Positions 31,273 through 64,000 of a stretch of 64,000 bases of DNA are shown here, piece after piece. The notes below the pieces were generated by a model, which was not told the DNA's origin, searched no databases, and worked only from the letters and a program-made list of their open reading frames with translations. The first letter of the stretch is position 1. Each line of letters opens with the position of its first letter. This DNA comes from Pogonophryne albipinna (lineage: Eukaryota > Chordata > Actinopteri > Perciformes > Artedidraconidae): assembly GCA_028583405.1 (NCBI GenBank), contig CM053253.1, positions 4,629,708-4,693,707 of the forward strand, written 5' to 3'. The position numbers and the translations under genes are program-made.

Positions 31273-31546
31273 CAACCCTGTCTCCTAAAAATCGCGTTCC
31301 CACAGAACTAAACTGCATTCTCAATTACGTTTAGCAAGAAACGTATTCTCTCCCACGTTACGTTCGTTATGAACGTATCTCAAATACGTTTATTTCTACA
31401 TATCTTCTAGAAGCATATTTTCTCCCACGTTACGTTTCTTATGAACGTATCTTAAATACGTTTATTTTCTACATATCTTTGCCATTAATTGTCTTGCTTA
31501 TAATAATGATAATAGTCATTTATAAATATCAGTTTAGAGCACGCAT

Positions 31547-31735
31547 TTGAAATCAGTAGGCGAGGCTGTAATTTCTCCAGCTGTTACTCTCATGAGCGAG
31601 GCAGAAAATAATAGTTTTAACATTCCAAAAAGCTGCTGTGTCGTTTATTGCACCTCAAACATTAAAACAAATCCAGAGTTACGTGTTTCTGAACTTCCTC
31701 TAAGAATAAAGGACGGTAACAGAAGATCTCTGTGA
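31547..31735 (+). pseudogene. THAP-like domain fragment, left arm
   Basis: 63 codons opening MKSVGEAVISPAVTLMSEAE, with SCCVVYCTSNIKTNPELRVS and ELPLRIKDGNRRSL before TGA. The C....C spacing and the 'P...(R)RSL' block resemble the start of a THAP zinc finger; the distal C..H pair is absent, so it is not a complete domain. Confidence 0.55.
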
Positions 31736-31739
31736 CGCC

Positions 31740-33690
31740 AGATGTGGTGTTGTTAATGCGATATGATATCCGGAAAAAAAATCAGTTTAGGATGGCCGAA
31801 GACACTACACTACCCATAATCCCCAGCTATCGTTTGGGACTACAGTCCCGTTGACAAACCCCGTCATTAATCTTCAAACTCTGGGATTGGATGTTGGAGT
31901 GGCAGTGCGCCAAGGTTACGCCGAGCGTCGAGCTGTTTGAAATGGAACGAAACCACGGCAGACTATTCAAAACTGGACTCGAACTCGCCCCCAGAACTAC
32001 ACATGCTGGCTATTGTGTTTCGCAACATGTTCTCTATGGCACGTCTCTACTGGGAATTGTAGTTTTAAAAGATGTTTTCGTTTTTCCCAAAATTAGAAGT
32101 TGACAGTACTAAACTGTGTACAGCCCTGGAGGTTTAGGCGATAGGTGTGTACACATTTAAAACATGTAATTACTACATGGGGGGAAATCGCTTGTATTCA
32201 TAATGGGCAGCATTAATATATACCCACATGACAGCTCATTGTTACTTTGTAATTCTACTCCACAATTCAGAGGTTAACCTGGTATTTTTACTCCACTACA
32301 TTTATTTTAGTTACTTTGCAGATTCTGATTAATGATGTGAAATATAAACAACCCTTAAATCAGACTTTAGTTACACCTGAGTAAAATTCAGGGAAAGGTG
32401 ATTGTCAAGTGTCAACAATCAGGAGAGATATTTGATAGTTGGTGCTTGAGAAGACTAAACATTTATCTGCAGATCTCTATAAAGTATTATTCATTAATCG
32501 TTATTCTCTACTAATAGTTAATTAAAAACTGTATATAATTGCTATTTTGCACATCCCTTTCAAGATTTCAAGATTTTCTAAGGTTTATTGACATATCATA
32601 TACACAACTACGGTGTAGTTATGCAATGAATGAAAAACTTGGGTCACAGGTTCCTCAACAGTGCATTACGACATCTATCAATATGTGTATACCTCCACCA
32701 TTAAACTGTCATATTCTGCACATTTCTTATACTATCTACATACATAAGAGTATAATTAATGTGTATAATATCAATTAAAATAAGTGCTTCAACATAGTTA
32801 ACATTGCAGGAAAGCAATATATTAGACGTTAAGTTCTTTGTCAGGCTTAATATTTATCTGTAGATAGATACCCCCAAAGCTTTTTTCTTATTTGAAAGAA
32901 GACCTTAACCTAAAGTATTCTTTAATGTGTTAATAAAGGTTAATTAGTTTGTCTGTTTTGCACATCCTCATATTAATATCTTTGTACATCCAGCACTAAA
33001 CTGTTTTATTGTAGAGATCACTTACAGTATCTTCTTGATTTTTTTATATTCTATATTTCTATCATTGACCTTCTACTTTCCCCCTATGAAAGTATGTTCT
33101 CTTAATATTTTTTTCATCAAATAACATTATTCAACAAAAATAACATTATTCAACAAAAATAATTCAATGACATGCTTTAACCACTAGGCGGTGCACACAA
33201 GGTACACACAGCATACTAATAATAACTTTGTATTATTAGTGTAGGACACTTATGTATGTATAACATCTGAAGATGTGTAGTTTTATTCATGTTTTTACAT
33301 AATTGTACAGGATACCTCCATTTATAAATTACTATTTCTCATGTTTTACACATTAATATCTGATTTGTAAAACATCACAGGCAGAAAAGTATATCCGTCA
33401 TTTAATGGTAAGCTATTGAAATTGTGATTCCATAGATGTGTCTCCCACACACAGTTCACATTTATGCTACATTGAAGGGTGGAATTGACTACACATCTTC
33501 AGAAACATAATTTGCTTCAGATATAACTCATAGCAAATAAAGTATACAAATATAAGTAATACAAAGATAAAACACTGGCATGTAATTACGTTAGAATAAA
33601 TAGAATGGTTTTGAATAATAGATGAGAGTAAAATCTACGTCACTTTACAGCCCCGCCCACTTTTGGGGAAACCAACGCTGTCATTTGAAC
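31740..33690. other. core of the THAP-type element, non-coding
   Basis: AT-rich, no ORF with a known domain. Around 31793-31870 there is a MITE-like patch (CACTACACTACCCATAATCC). The transposase expected of an autonomous element is missing. Confidence 0.4.
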
Positions 33691-33695
33691 GGCGA

Positions 33696-33896
33696 TCAAG
33701 CCTGAAGCCACAGAGATCTTCTGTTACTGTCCTTTCTTCTTAGAGGAAGTACAGAAACACGTAACTCTGGATTTGTTTTAATGTTTGAGGTGCAATAAAC
33801 GACACAGCAGCTTGTTGGCCTGATACAACTATTATGTTCTGCCTCGCTCATGAGAGTAACAGCTGGAGAAATTACAGCCTCGCCTACTGATTTCAA
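33696..33896 (-). pseudogene. THAP-like domain fragment, right arm (inverted copy)
   Basis: Inverted homologue of 31547-31735: the same opening, then SCCVVYCTSNIKTNPELRVS and VLPLRRKDSNRRSLWLQA. The tryptophan expected in THAP domains is kept here and lost in the other copy by an early stop. Confidence 0.55.
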
Positions 33897-34004
33897 ATGT
33901 GTGCTCTAAAATGATATTTATAAATGACTATTATCATTATTATAAGCAAGACAATAAATGGCAAAGATATGTAGAAAATAAACGTATTTGAGATACATTC
34001 ATAG

Positions 34005-34365
34005 GCAAGGCAAGTTTATTTATATAGCACTTTTCAACACAAGGCAATTCAAAGTGCTTTACAAAAATGAAAGACATTAAGAAAATGGCATTTAAAATCA
34101 GTCATTAAAAGAAAAGCTAATAAAATAAACATTAAAAGAATAAATACATGGATAAAAGTTACAGTGCAGTCTAAGATATGAATAGTTCAATTAAAAGCAG
34201 CGACAAAAAGAAAAGTCTTCAGTCTGGATTTAAAAGTAGTCAGAGTTGCAGCGGACCTGCAGGTTTCTGGGAGTTTGTTCCAGATATTTGGAGCATAATA
34301 ACTGAACGCTGCTTCTCCATGTTTAGTTCTGACTCTGGGGACAGAAAGCTGAAGATATTCATAAG
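34005..34365 (+). repeat. dispersed fish repeat with a GCACTTTTCAACACAAGGCA motif
   Basis: Contains GTTTATTTATATAGCACTTT and AATTCAAAGTGCTTTACAAA followed by a transcript-like region. This unit is widespread in fish and interrupts the homology between the two arms of the surrounding element. Confidence 0.6.
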
Positions 34366-34864
34366 AAACGTAACGTGGGAGAAAATGTTTCTAGAAGATA
34401 TGTATAAAATAAACGTATTTGAGATACGTTTATAACGAACGTAACGTGGGAGAAAAAACGTTTCTACACTCTAAAAACAAATTCAGGCGACCTTTCACCT
34501 CCACTTAATTAAATGCATGGGTGCAAGATAAAAATGTGAGTTAATTGATTTAGATAAACATTTTAAGTTGCAAACATTAATTTATAAGTTGTGTTGACGT
34601 AATAATGTTGGTAATTACATCAACTTAATATTGTGTGTAATTTGAACTCTGATTTCTGCGTTAATTGACTTAAAACAAAATTCAAGTTGTAGTAAGTAAT
34701 GCAATTGGCTTGATAACTTAATTGTTCTACACCTTGAGTTAAGGATTTCAAGTCCACTCCCACTTAACATGCCTGGACAAGTTCCCACAGTTAAGACAAA
34801 TAGAAATATACAAAGGACATTTTATGGTGAGTGTCATCTTTTGTCATTCAAATACAGTAGATAG

Positions 34865-36251
34865 CAGCGACGTGCGGTCAGGGGAGGCAGGTGAGGCAGA
34901 GCCTCACTTGTCATTCTCCAATGTAACGGAAAAAAAGAATAATAATACAAATAATAATAATAATAATAAAATGTGTCCACTGATCTGTGTTGTAAATGTG
35001 ATTTCTGTTTGATTCCAATCGCTTTTTATAGTAAAAATCGGCTAATTGGCCGAGCTCCGTTACAACTACGGGGAGCGATGAGATTGAGAAGTGAGGCAGG
35101 GACGAGCTCTGCCTCTCGTAAGCCCACAGTAACTTGCTGGAGCACGGGCACTAATTTAGCGCGGGCACTTATTTTGTGAGCGCGCTCAAGCCAGTTACTG
35201 TGTGGTGAGGTGAGGCACAGATGAGCTCTGCCTCACCTCAGAATGCGTCACCCCACAGAAACTGTCTGGAAAGTGGGCCCTAAGCGCATGCCTGCACCAT
35301 CTCACTGTATGTCACCAATGTAATGTTTGTAGATCCCTTTATTACATTTATCCTCGCCATCCATAGTCTCTAAATAACTTATTTCACGTATATATGATAT
35401 TTAAGCTCGCTGGTCTCATCATACAACGGCAATGAAAAAAGCACCAGGGGAGGCAGCCACAACCTCTGCCGCACTGAAGGGGGCGCAAGTGAGCCCACAG
35501 GTTCTTGTTGCTACTGTTATTCTAAGCAGAGACGGTAGACCATAGACTGTATATATAAACAACAAGCTAGGCTTTTGAAACTAGAGGAAGATAAGGAGGA
35601 CTTTTACAAAAAAGTAATACAGATTGTTGTCCAGAAGGATAACATGGACTTCATCTTCAAGTCAAGGTAAGACCACATTTGTAATGAAAATTGGATCTTA
35701 CTAAGAGAGAACAATCCAATATTTAGATTTTGGGTAGGGTATCCTTTTGTTGAACGGTCTGTTTAAAATGAATCGAAGCATCAGACTAAAAAAGCTTTTG
35801 AAAATAACAGAATATTTCGATTAAAGGTGGGGTAGGTAAGTTTGAGAAACCGGCACGATATACACTTTTTGTTATATTCCATGGAATGCTCTTAACATCC
35901 CGATAGCAATGAATATCTTAAGTGCTTTGACAAAAAATACATAAAAACATTTCATCTGTGGAAGCCGTAGTACTGTAAAAAGCACGACCACTCATTTTAG
36001 CCGGCCCGGCTAAAATAACCTGCCTGTCAGCCTTCCATCTGTGCACAAACTTATCTCGTGCCCTCATTGGTCATGTGCGCGTTCGTGTGTGTTGGAGGAG
36101 GGGCTCTGTATTTTCAAATTCTAGCGCACTCGAGCTGGTTTCTCTAAAATTACCTACCCGCCACCTTTAAGGTCAAAATATATAATATTTGTAAATCTGA
36201 CTCTGAAAGAGTCAGTGCCTCACCAGCCATGAACCTCACCGCACGTCACTG
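34865..36251. mobile_element. hAT-type non-autonomous element
   Basis: The left end CAGCGACGTGCGGTCAGGGG and the right end ending CCTCACCGCACGTCACTG are inverted repeats with a perfect 8-bp duplication GTAGATAG at 34857-34864 and 36252-36259. It contains GCCTCAC-rich subterminal repeats and an inner MITE. Confidence 0.92.
35821..36170. mobile_element. TTAA-flanked MITE
   Basis: The ends TTAAAGGTGGGGTAGGTAA and TTACCTACCCGCCACCTTTAA are inverted. A second copy, in opposite orientation, is at 55387-55748 and shares the internal text TATTCCATGGAATGCTCTTA. Confidence 0.85.
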
Positions 36252-38328
36252 GTAGATAGCCTTGTAGTTGCACTGTAGAGGCAAATTGCTGTTTGACCAA
36301 AATTAGCAGCCTTTGAACTGTGAATAGTTCTGTGAGAGGATACAAAGTAGTAGAGGCTACTGTGAGAGTAAAAATACTTTGGTTACTATTGTGATATCGC
36401 TTTTTATTAAAAATGAATCTTGGTGAAGCAAATCAAGGATACTTCTTGAGGTAGGATCGTTATTTAGAGTTGTCATTGAAATGCAAGTTGTTGGCAGTCA
36501 CCCATTCAGAATATATTCATTTATGTCATTTCTCTTTTTTTCCTTTTTCAAAAATAGCACAATACAATTGAAGTACGCAGAGAACTATAGCCATCCGCTG
36601 CCTTGTCGTGTACCTTGGAGAAAAGGAAGAGGACCTTTTCAAGGAGTTTAGCGGCGTAATTCAAAATCTTGAAATAAAATAAAATCCAAGGAAAAAAGCA
36701 CTGCTCTCTGTCAGTTACATTTCAAAGCATATTGCACTTTTGGCCACACCCCAATCAATAATATCTTAGCAACGTTCAGCATGGATAGGTGTTGACAGCA
36801 ATGCAAAAAAGATGAGAAGATACACTAACACTTGCACGGTTGTGATTGACAAAATCTGTCCACATGCATTTAAACACTAGGCAAAGTACTCAAAAGCACC
36901 TCTGTGTGTCTTCAGGACCACGTTGCCATGACGACACACACATGCAGACTCAATAGGTTAAAACAATACCAGCGTTGCTTTAGCAGCTGGTAATAATGGC
37001 TCTGAATTCGCTAAGAGTGACAGTTTAAAAAGTATGCAGTTACCTAATTCATTATCTCTTATGCGCTAACCTATTATTCAATGTGCTTCAAAAGGACATG
37101 AATATCGCCTTCATCAGTGACCGGTCCACCCAGGATCTGACCATACGATGGCAACCATCGTGGTGGAGGGAAACAAATGAATGAGCAAGCATTCTGTGTT
37201 AAATGTGAATACTGTTTGAAATAATGACTGTCGGCAGTGTAAACATCTTTGTTACATCTTTTGTCAAATGGATGTGTGTGATCTGCAGACTGGTGGCCAT
37301 TGAGAGTTTGTTTCTGTAGTTTTACAAAAAACTTTACAGATGTTACATATTTGGCACTGGTTTTAAATATGCAAAGGCCTCTAACTTCGATGTGATGGCA
37401 GCATGTATCTGCTGTGTCACCATGTCCCATGGTAATATGGCTCATGTGTTTATTTATTATTTGTGGGGAAATTTAAATTTGTGTTATTTATCTTTTTTTT
37501 CAAGATTTAAATGAAGCTCAGCGCAAGTTCTTTCAGGAAGACTGGGTGTGTATACATTCACTCCGCAGCTGCATATAATCAGCTCATCACAGGCGTTCTC
37601 TTTAATTACATTTCACCTCATTCTCCAGCAGCCAATCACCGTGCTGCAGCCAAACTATAAAATGGTTCTCCTCTCTCCTGCAGTCAGCTGTGATTTCAGG
37701 TGTTCATGCACCTTATCATATGACATGTGTCCATAAATGTTCAAACAAAATGAATTCTCTCCTGATTGAAACATCATGTGTTGAAATAAACAACTGCAGT
37801 TCAAAATAAAAAGTGAATTGCCTAATATCTTTGTTGTGGAATCAATTAATTTCTTTCTTTAAAGGCAAAAAACATGAAAAAGCTAAGAAAAAAACTATTG
37901 AAAACAATATATTTGGAGCAACTTAATTTATAAATGTTTGTCAACTTAAAAACGTGTGTTCACAATGATGGTAATTAAGTACATACAAATTCCTTTTAAA
38001 TCATACGGTAAAACAAGTTGGAACAACTTAATCTTTTGAGTAATCAACTTCAAAACTTGTGTTTATAATACCAATTATTAAGTAAGTGGTAATTAAAAAC
38101 ACCTCTGATTGTAGAGGAAAAGCCTTCTCCCTTAACTCAAATAACTTTGTTGCTTTAAGACAATTTCATTAGAAGTTGTTTTAACTCAATAAACATCGAT
38201 GCAAACTGTTGCGTTGATTTTCTTTGTTGAGCCAAGGCATTTGTTTTTAGAGTGTAACTAAACGTAATTGAGAATGCAGTTTAGTTCTGTGGGAACGTAC
38301 TTTTTAGGAGACAGGGTTGTTTCAACTG

Positions 38329-38701
38329 CTGTGTTTGTGAGACACGGGAAGAGCAGGAGCTTTGATGTCAAACACTGATGGTTTATTTGGAGCTTCGGCC
38401 GGAGAATTCACATCACAAGTCCAAGAGCCAGAGGTTCTGACTTCACGGTAGAGTTGCCACGTCAATTCTGAAGAACTCTACCCCAGACCCGTGTATTTAG
38501 CTAGCTCAGAGAGAATCATCAACATGCTGCATAACAAGATAGAATCATAACACCTCTATCAGCTGACGCCAACAGGCAGGAACAGGGAGACAGAACACTG
38601 AGAGCAGCAGCCAAGGTTACGAGGTGCCTGTGCTCAGTCAGGACAGTTTGAACTGATAAACTGGGTCAAAGTTATGGGTCTTGGAAAATATTTCCCCAAC
38701 A
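38329..38701 (-). repeat. LTR, second copy, one end truncated
   Basis: Shared sequence starts at GAGACACGGGAAGAGC (38338). The terminal ~48 bp present in the other copy are missing or replaced. A 13-bp insertion (CGGCCGGAGAATT) is near 38397-38409. It ends CCCCAACA at 38701. Confidence 0.8.
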
Positions 38702-38775
38702 GAAACGACTATTTATAAATACTTATGGCTATTTTACTAATATATATTTAGACTGTAAGTGTAAATATGCACAAT

Positions 38776-39376
38776 AGGTGCTTTCACACCGGAGTACTTT
38801 TCCCAGTATAGTTCCGATATAGTTCCGAAATGTTGCGTTCACACCAAAAAAATCCGGAACTAGAACTTAGTTCATGAGAACCTTTTCATCCCCTTTTCAG
38901 TCCCTGCTAGAGAGCAGGTACTTTCGTGGGAGAAAAAGGTTCCGATGTCTGATTGGCTGGGCGGATTGCAAACCACGCCCCGTAAAACTCATTTTGTGAA
39001 GCCGCCATTTTATTATCCTCGCATTAGCATTATTAGCATTAGCATTATTAGCCCAGCGCAGAAACGCAGAGAGACTAACTTATGGCAACACAAAATAAAA
39101 CGTGGGAGCGGTGGAGATGAGGAGGTGTCGGCGTTCTGGCGATTTACTCTGAAGGCCCAACTCCGGGGACTTCCGGCCGGGGACTTTGGGCGGCAGTATA
39201 CGCCGTGAAGTTGTTTGCGGCCTGCCAGTAAACCCAAAGCAGAAGAAGAAGAAGTGACGTCAGCGGCTTCATTTGCATAATCCTCCCCCAGGGACTTATT
39301 CCGATGTGAACGCGAACTGTACTTGAGTTCTGATGAACTAAGTTCTGATGAACAAAGTACTTGGTGTGAAAGCGCA
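38776..39376. mobile_element. Harbinger-like MITE, GCTTTCACACC ends
   Basis: The left end GGTGCTTTCACACCGGAGTA and the right end TACTTGGTGTGAAAGCGC are imperfect inverted repeats. Related elements are at 44809-45732 and 60816-61365. The exact target duplication could not be fixed. Confidence 0.65.
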
Positions 39377-39384
39377 TATTGACA

Positions 39385-39540
39385 TTGAATTTGATCTCGT
39401 TGCACTGTCATCGCTACTACGTCTGCTTTTACTACTCTTATTTATTTATTGTGTCTATTTTCTACTGCAGTGAGAGCTGCCAAATAAATGTCGTTGTACT
39501 TTGTATGATGACAATAAAGATATATTCTATTCTAATATAT
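39385..39540 (+). mobile_element. LINE 3' end
   Basis: GATGACAATAAAGATATATT followed by CTATTCTA is the 3' tail of a fish LINE; only the 3' UTR remains. Confidence 0.5.
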
Positions 39541-39552
39541 AATAGTATTACG

Positions 39553-39690
39553 GTTAAAGGAGCCCTATTCTGGAACTCCCTCTGTAGGGATTTTAGCCTT
39601 TGCAGACCATTTACATGCACTAAAACCTGTATACCACACAGCAGGAAAGGGAAACCCCCAAAAGCACAATAGGGCCTCTTTAAATACTTT
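39553..39690. repeat. MITE with AGAGGCCCTATT-type ends
   Basis: Left TTAAAGGAGCCCTATT and right AATAGGGCCTCTTTAAA are inverted. The inside contains CTGTAGGGATTTTAGCCTTT and CAGACCATTTACATGC, shared with 41925-42150. Confidence 0.6.
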
Positions 39691-40062
39691 AAGTACTTTA
39701 TCCTGGTTATCCTTACATCTATTTTTAATTTTGGGAACTTTTGCTGTGACAGTGTTTGTCTGTGTATAGTTTTATATGTCCAGTGTCCAGTGTCCTTCCT
39801 CCATTTAAAAGAAAAATGTAGCCATATTCACTAAACGTTTCAATGCATGCGTGAACATGAGCATATTTTTTGTGATTAAATCTGAGCCGACATTATCCCC
39901 TGGATGTTGTGCCGATAAATCTCAAATGGACAAAGGGAAAAGAAAAGAGAGAAAGAACAGAAGAGCGGAGGAGAGAGTTTGACACAGAGAATATGGAGGG
40001 TAAGAGGATTGAGGGGGGGTGCGTTTGTTTCGCGTACCAGTCGGAGCAGTGTGTGAAATGTG

Positions 40063-40068
<6 letters not shown>

Positions 40069-40131
<63 letters not shown>

Positions 40132-40135
40132 TGAG

Positions 40136-40169
<34 letters not shown>

Positions 40170-40190
40170 TGTGTGTGTGTGTGTGTGTGA
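40069..40190. repeat. (TG)n microsatellite upstream of pi16-like exon 1
   Basis: TG repeats with GAGTGAGAGAG interruptions at about 40129-40139. Confidence 0.96.
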
Positions 40191-40346
40191 GTAGGGGAGG
40201 ATCCTCTTGCTCTTAAAGCCGGGTCAGAAACGGAGAGATCTGCAGAGCTGAGAGTGAGAGGCACTGACAAGGGAACACACACTTTTACTGACTCTTGAAC
40301 ACACACAAACACACACACTCACAGAAACAAAAACAATTGGCCTATT

Positions 40347-40494
<148 letters not shown>

Positions 40495-40583
40495 ACAAAC
40501 ACAGTTGTCACACACATACACATTTTTGCTGGACCCTGGACTGACCTCTTAAGGATACGTCCCTCAGGATACTGTTTCCCATC

Positions 40584-63094
<22,511 letters not shown>

Positions 63095-63271
63095 GTAAGA
63101 GATGCCTCAGGAGCACAAACACACAGTGTCCCCCAGACTGTGGGGCAAAATCTAATTATTAAAATGTAGGTTCACTTCTGTCCTAATGAGTGCAGCAGGA
63201 TTGAGTTTCAACTCAGTAAATTATGAGGCACATATTAGTCCTTTATTAGATGAGTTTAACTCTGTAGTGGG

Positions 63272-63982
63272 CAGTGGCGGCTCCAGAGTATTTTTGTTGG
63301 CTAATCTATAGGGCTAACCCATACAGTGGTGGGGCTCAAGTCAGTATTTGCAATGTAATTAAATACACGCTATATCGCCCCCTTGACAGTGAAACGCCAC
63401 ACTTGAGGTTTAGATTATTCCCCTGTCTCAATCAAAATGGAACTGTATGAAATAAAACGGCACATTTGTCTTGTAGTAAATAAAAAGGGATCACTGTGAA
63501 CGTGACGTATGATAGTACACGTTGAAGATCCAATGGGGATACTGAATGGCGGTTCCGATTGATCTCAATCAGTAAGGCATGACGCAGACCCAACGTTTCG
63601 TTGCTCTGATTGGCTGTAGGTCTATTCAAATTGCATTCGGAGGCATTTTGATCTGACCGCGGCCGCGCTGATATTATAACACCTTTAGTGTATAAAACTC
63701 CCCCACTACTTAGACTATTCCTTGCACCCCTCTTCTAGCACAAGCCCGAATGGTCTCAACCATATTGCATCAGTAACGTGCACTTGTTGTTACAGCAGGA
63801 TCAGTTTGTGTGTTGTGGACAAGACCCGTATATTTTCGTGTTCTCAACATTTAGCATTTTGCTTATTATTTAATTGAATTTGCTTACTTCAAGATCATTT
63901 TTCAAGGTGGGGCTAAGGTGGGGCTAAGCCATTTCTTGGTCTGGCTGTAGCCTACCCCAGCCATATGCTGGCGCCGCCAATG
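63272..63982. mobile_element. hAT-type MITE
   Basis: The ends CAGTGGCGGCTCCAG and CTGGCGCCGCCAATG are imperfect inverted repeats with a perfect 8-bp duplication GTAGTGGG at 63264-63271 and 63983-63990. It lies in the intron after pi16-like exon 5. Confidence 0.9.
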
Positions 63983-64000
63983 GTAGTGGGTCCTTCATCA

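Larger units (their letters stand above)
34467..38254. mobile_element. TA-flanked DNA transposon (Tc1/mariner-like ends)
   Basis: The ends CACTCTAAAAACAAA and TTTGTTTTTAGAGTG are perfect inverted repeats, each flanked by TA (34465-34466 and 38255-38256). Joining the flanks restores the arm of the surrounding element, confirming the insertion. No transposase frame is seen. A younger hAT sits inside. Confidence 0.8.
31273..38319. mobile_element. DNA transposon with long inverted arms and THAP-like sequence
   Basis: The ends CAACCCTGTCTCCTAAAAA and TTTTTAGGAGACAGGGTTG are inverted repeats, and 7 bp (TTTCAAC) is duplicated outside at 31266-31272 and 38320-38326. Homology of the arms runs on for about 460 bp (31273-31735 against 33696-34466 plus 38255-38319), including GTTACGTTCGTTATGAACG-type motifs. 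Each arm holds a copy of a THAP-like coding fragment. The right arm is interrupted by a dispersed repeat and a 3.8-kb element. Confidence 0.75.
28197..38701 (-). mobile_element. LTR retroelement, non-coding, split by later insertions
   Basis: Two direct copies of a long repeat lie at 28197-28594 and about 38329-38701. The outer borders are TG...CA, and the same 5 bp, GAAAC, sits immediately outside each (28192-28196 and 38702-38706). This shows that both copies came from one insertion. With the 7-kb inserted element at 31273-38319 removed, the internal region is about 2.7 kb. An AATAAA inside the LTR on the minus strand (near 28290) suggests minus orientation. I find no gag, protease or polymerase motif, so this is a non-autonomous or gutted element. 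Confidence 0.75.

Noticed and set aside
28197..38701. The two LTR copies as independent solo insertions
   Set aside because: The same GAAAC lies outside the outer border of both copies, whereas the inner borders do not match, which fits one insertion.

Overview
The window is vertebrate, almost certainly teleost fish, nuclear DNA. The reasons are genes split by GT-AG introns, low coding density, abundant (CA)n/(TG)n microsatellites, and many families of DNA transposon, LINE 3' ends and LTRs of the kinds seen in fish genomes. There is a 1,000-N assembly gap at 17852-18851. Three host genes could be rebuilt exon by exon; no RNA gene and no CRISPR array was seen.

Left part (1-15 kb), both genes on the minus strand. 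The 5' half of abhd16a (alpha/beta-hydrolase 16A, a membrane phosphatidylserine lipase) has its start codon at 8206-8208 and six further exons down to about 1760; the catalytic part lies outside the left edge. Just upstream of it is the 3' part of a type I membrane immunoglobulin-superfamily gene that I read as g6f-like (ly6g6f family): one Ig domain exon (14849-15109), a transmembrane exon, and a cytoplasmic tail built from very small exons. In mammals these two genes are neighbours in the MHC class III region, which supports the pairing. The g6f-like poly(A) signal (8322-8327) is only about 115 bp from the abhd16a start codon.

Middle part (15-40 kb): no convincing host exon. It holds a 2.8-kb hAT element with a frameshifted transposase gene (19246-22042), a piggyBac-like element interrupted by a Harbinger-like one (26.7-28.2 kb), and an LTR retroelement (28197-38701) that has been split by a THAP-type element, itself split by a TA-flanked element, then a hAT, then a TTAA-flanked MITE. 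Most of these borders are supported by target-site duplications readable in the sequence.

Right part (40.5-63.1 kb), plus strand: five exons of a secreted CAP-superfamily gene, most like pi16 (peptidase inhibitor 16): 40584-40850, 58748-58898, 59475-59542, 59631-59740 and 63003-63094, all phase-compatible. The gene continues past the right edge. Its 17.9-kb first intron and 3.3-kb fourth intron are full of mobile elements, minisatellites and a long (CTA)n tract that starts at the exon 4 splice donor.

Best leads: a probable ITAM in the g6f-like tail whose first tyrosine sits in a 27-nt in-frame microexon; three minisatellites that each lie in or derive from a DNA transposon; the multi-level nest of transposons inside the LTR element; and a MITE ending 20 bp before pi16 exon 2.
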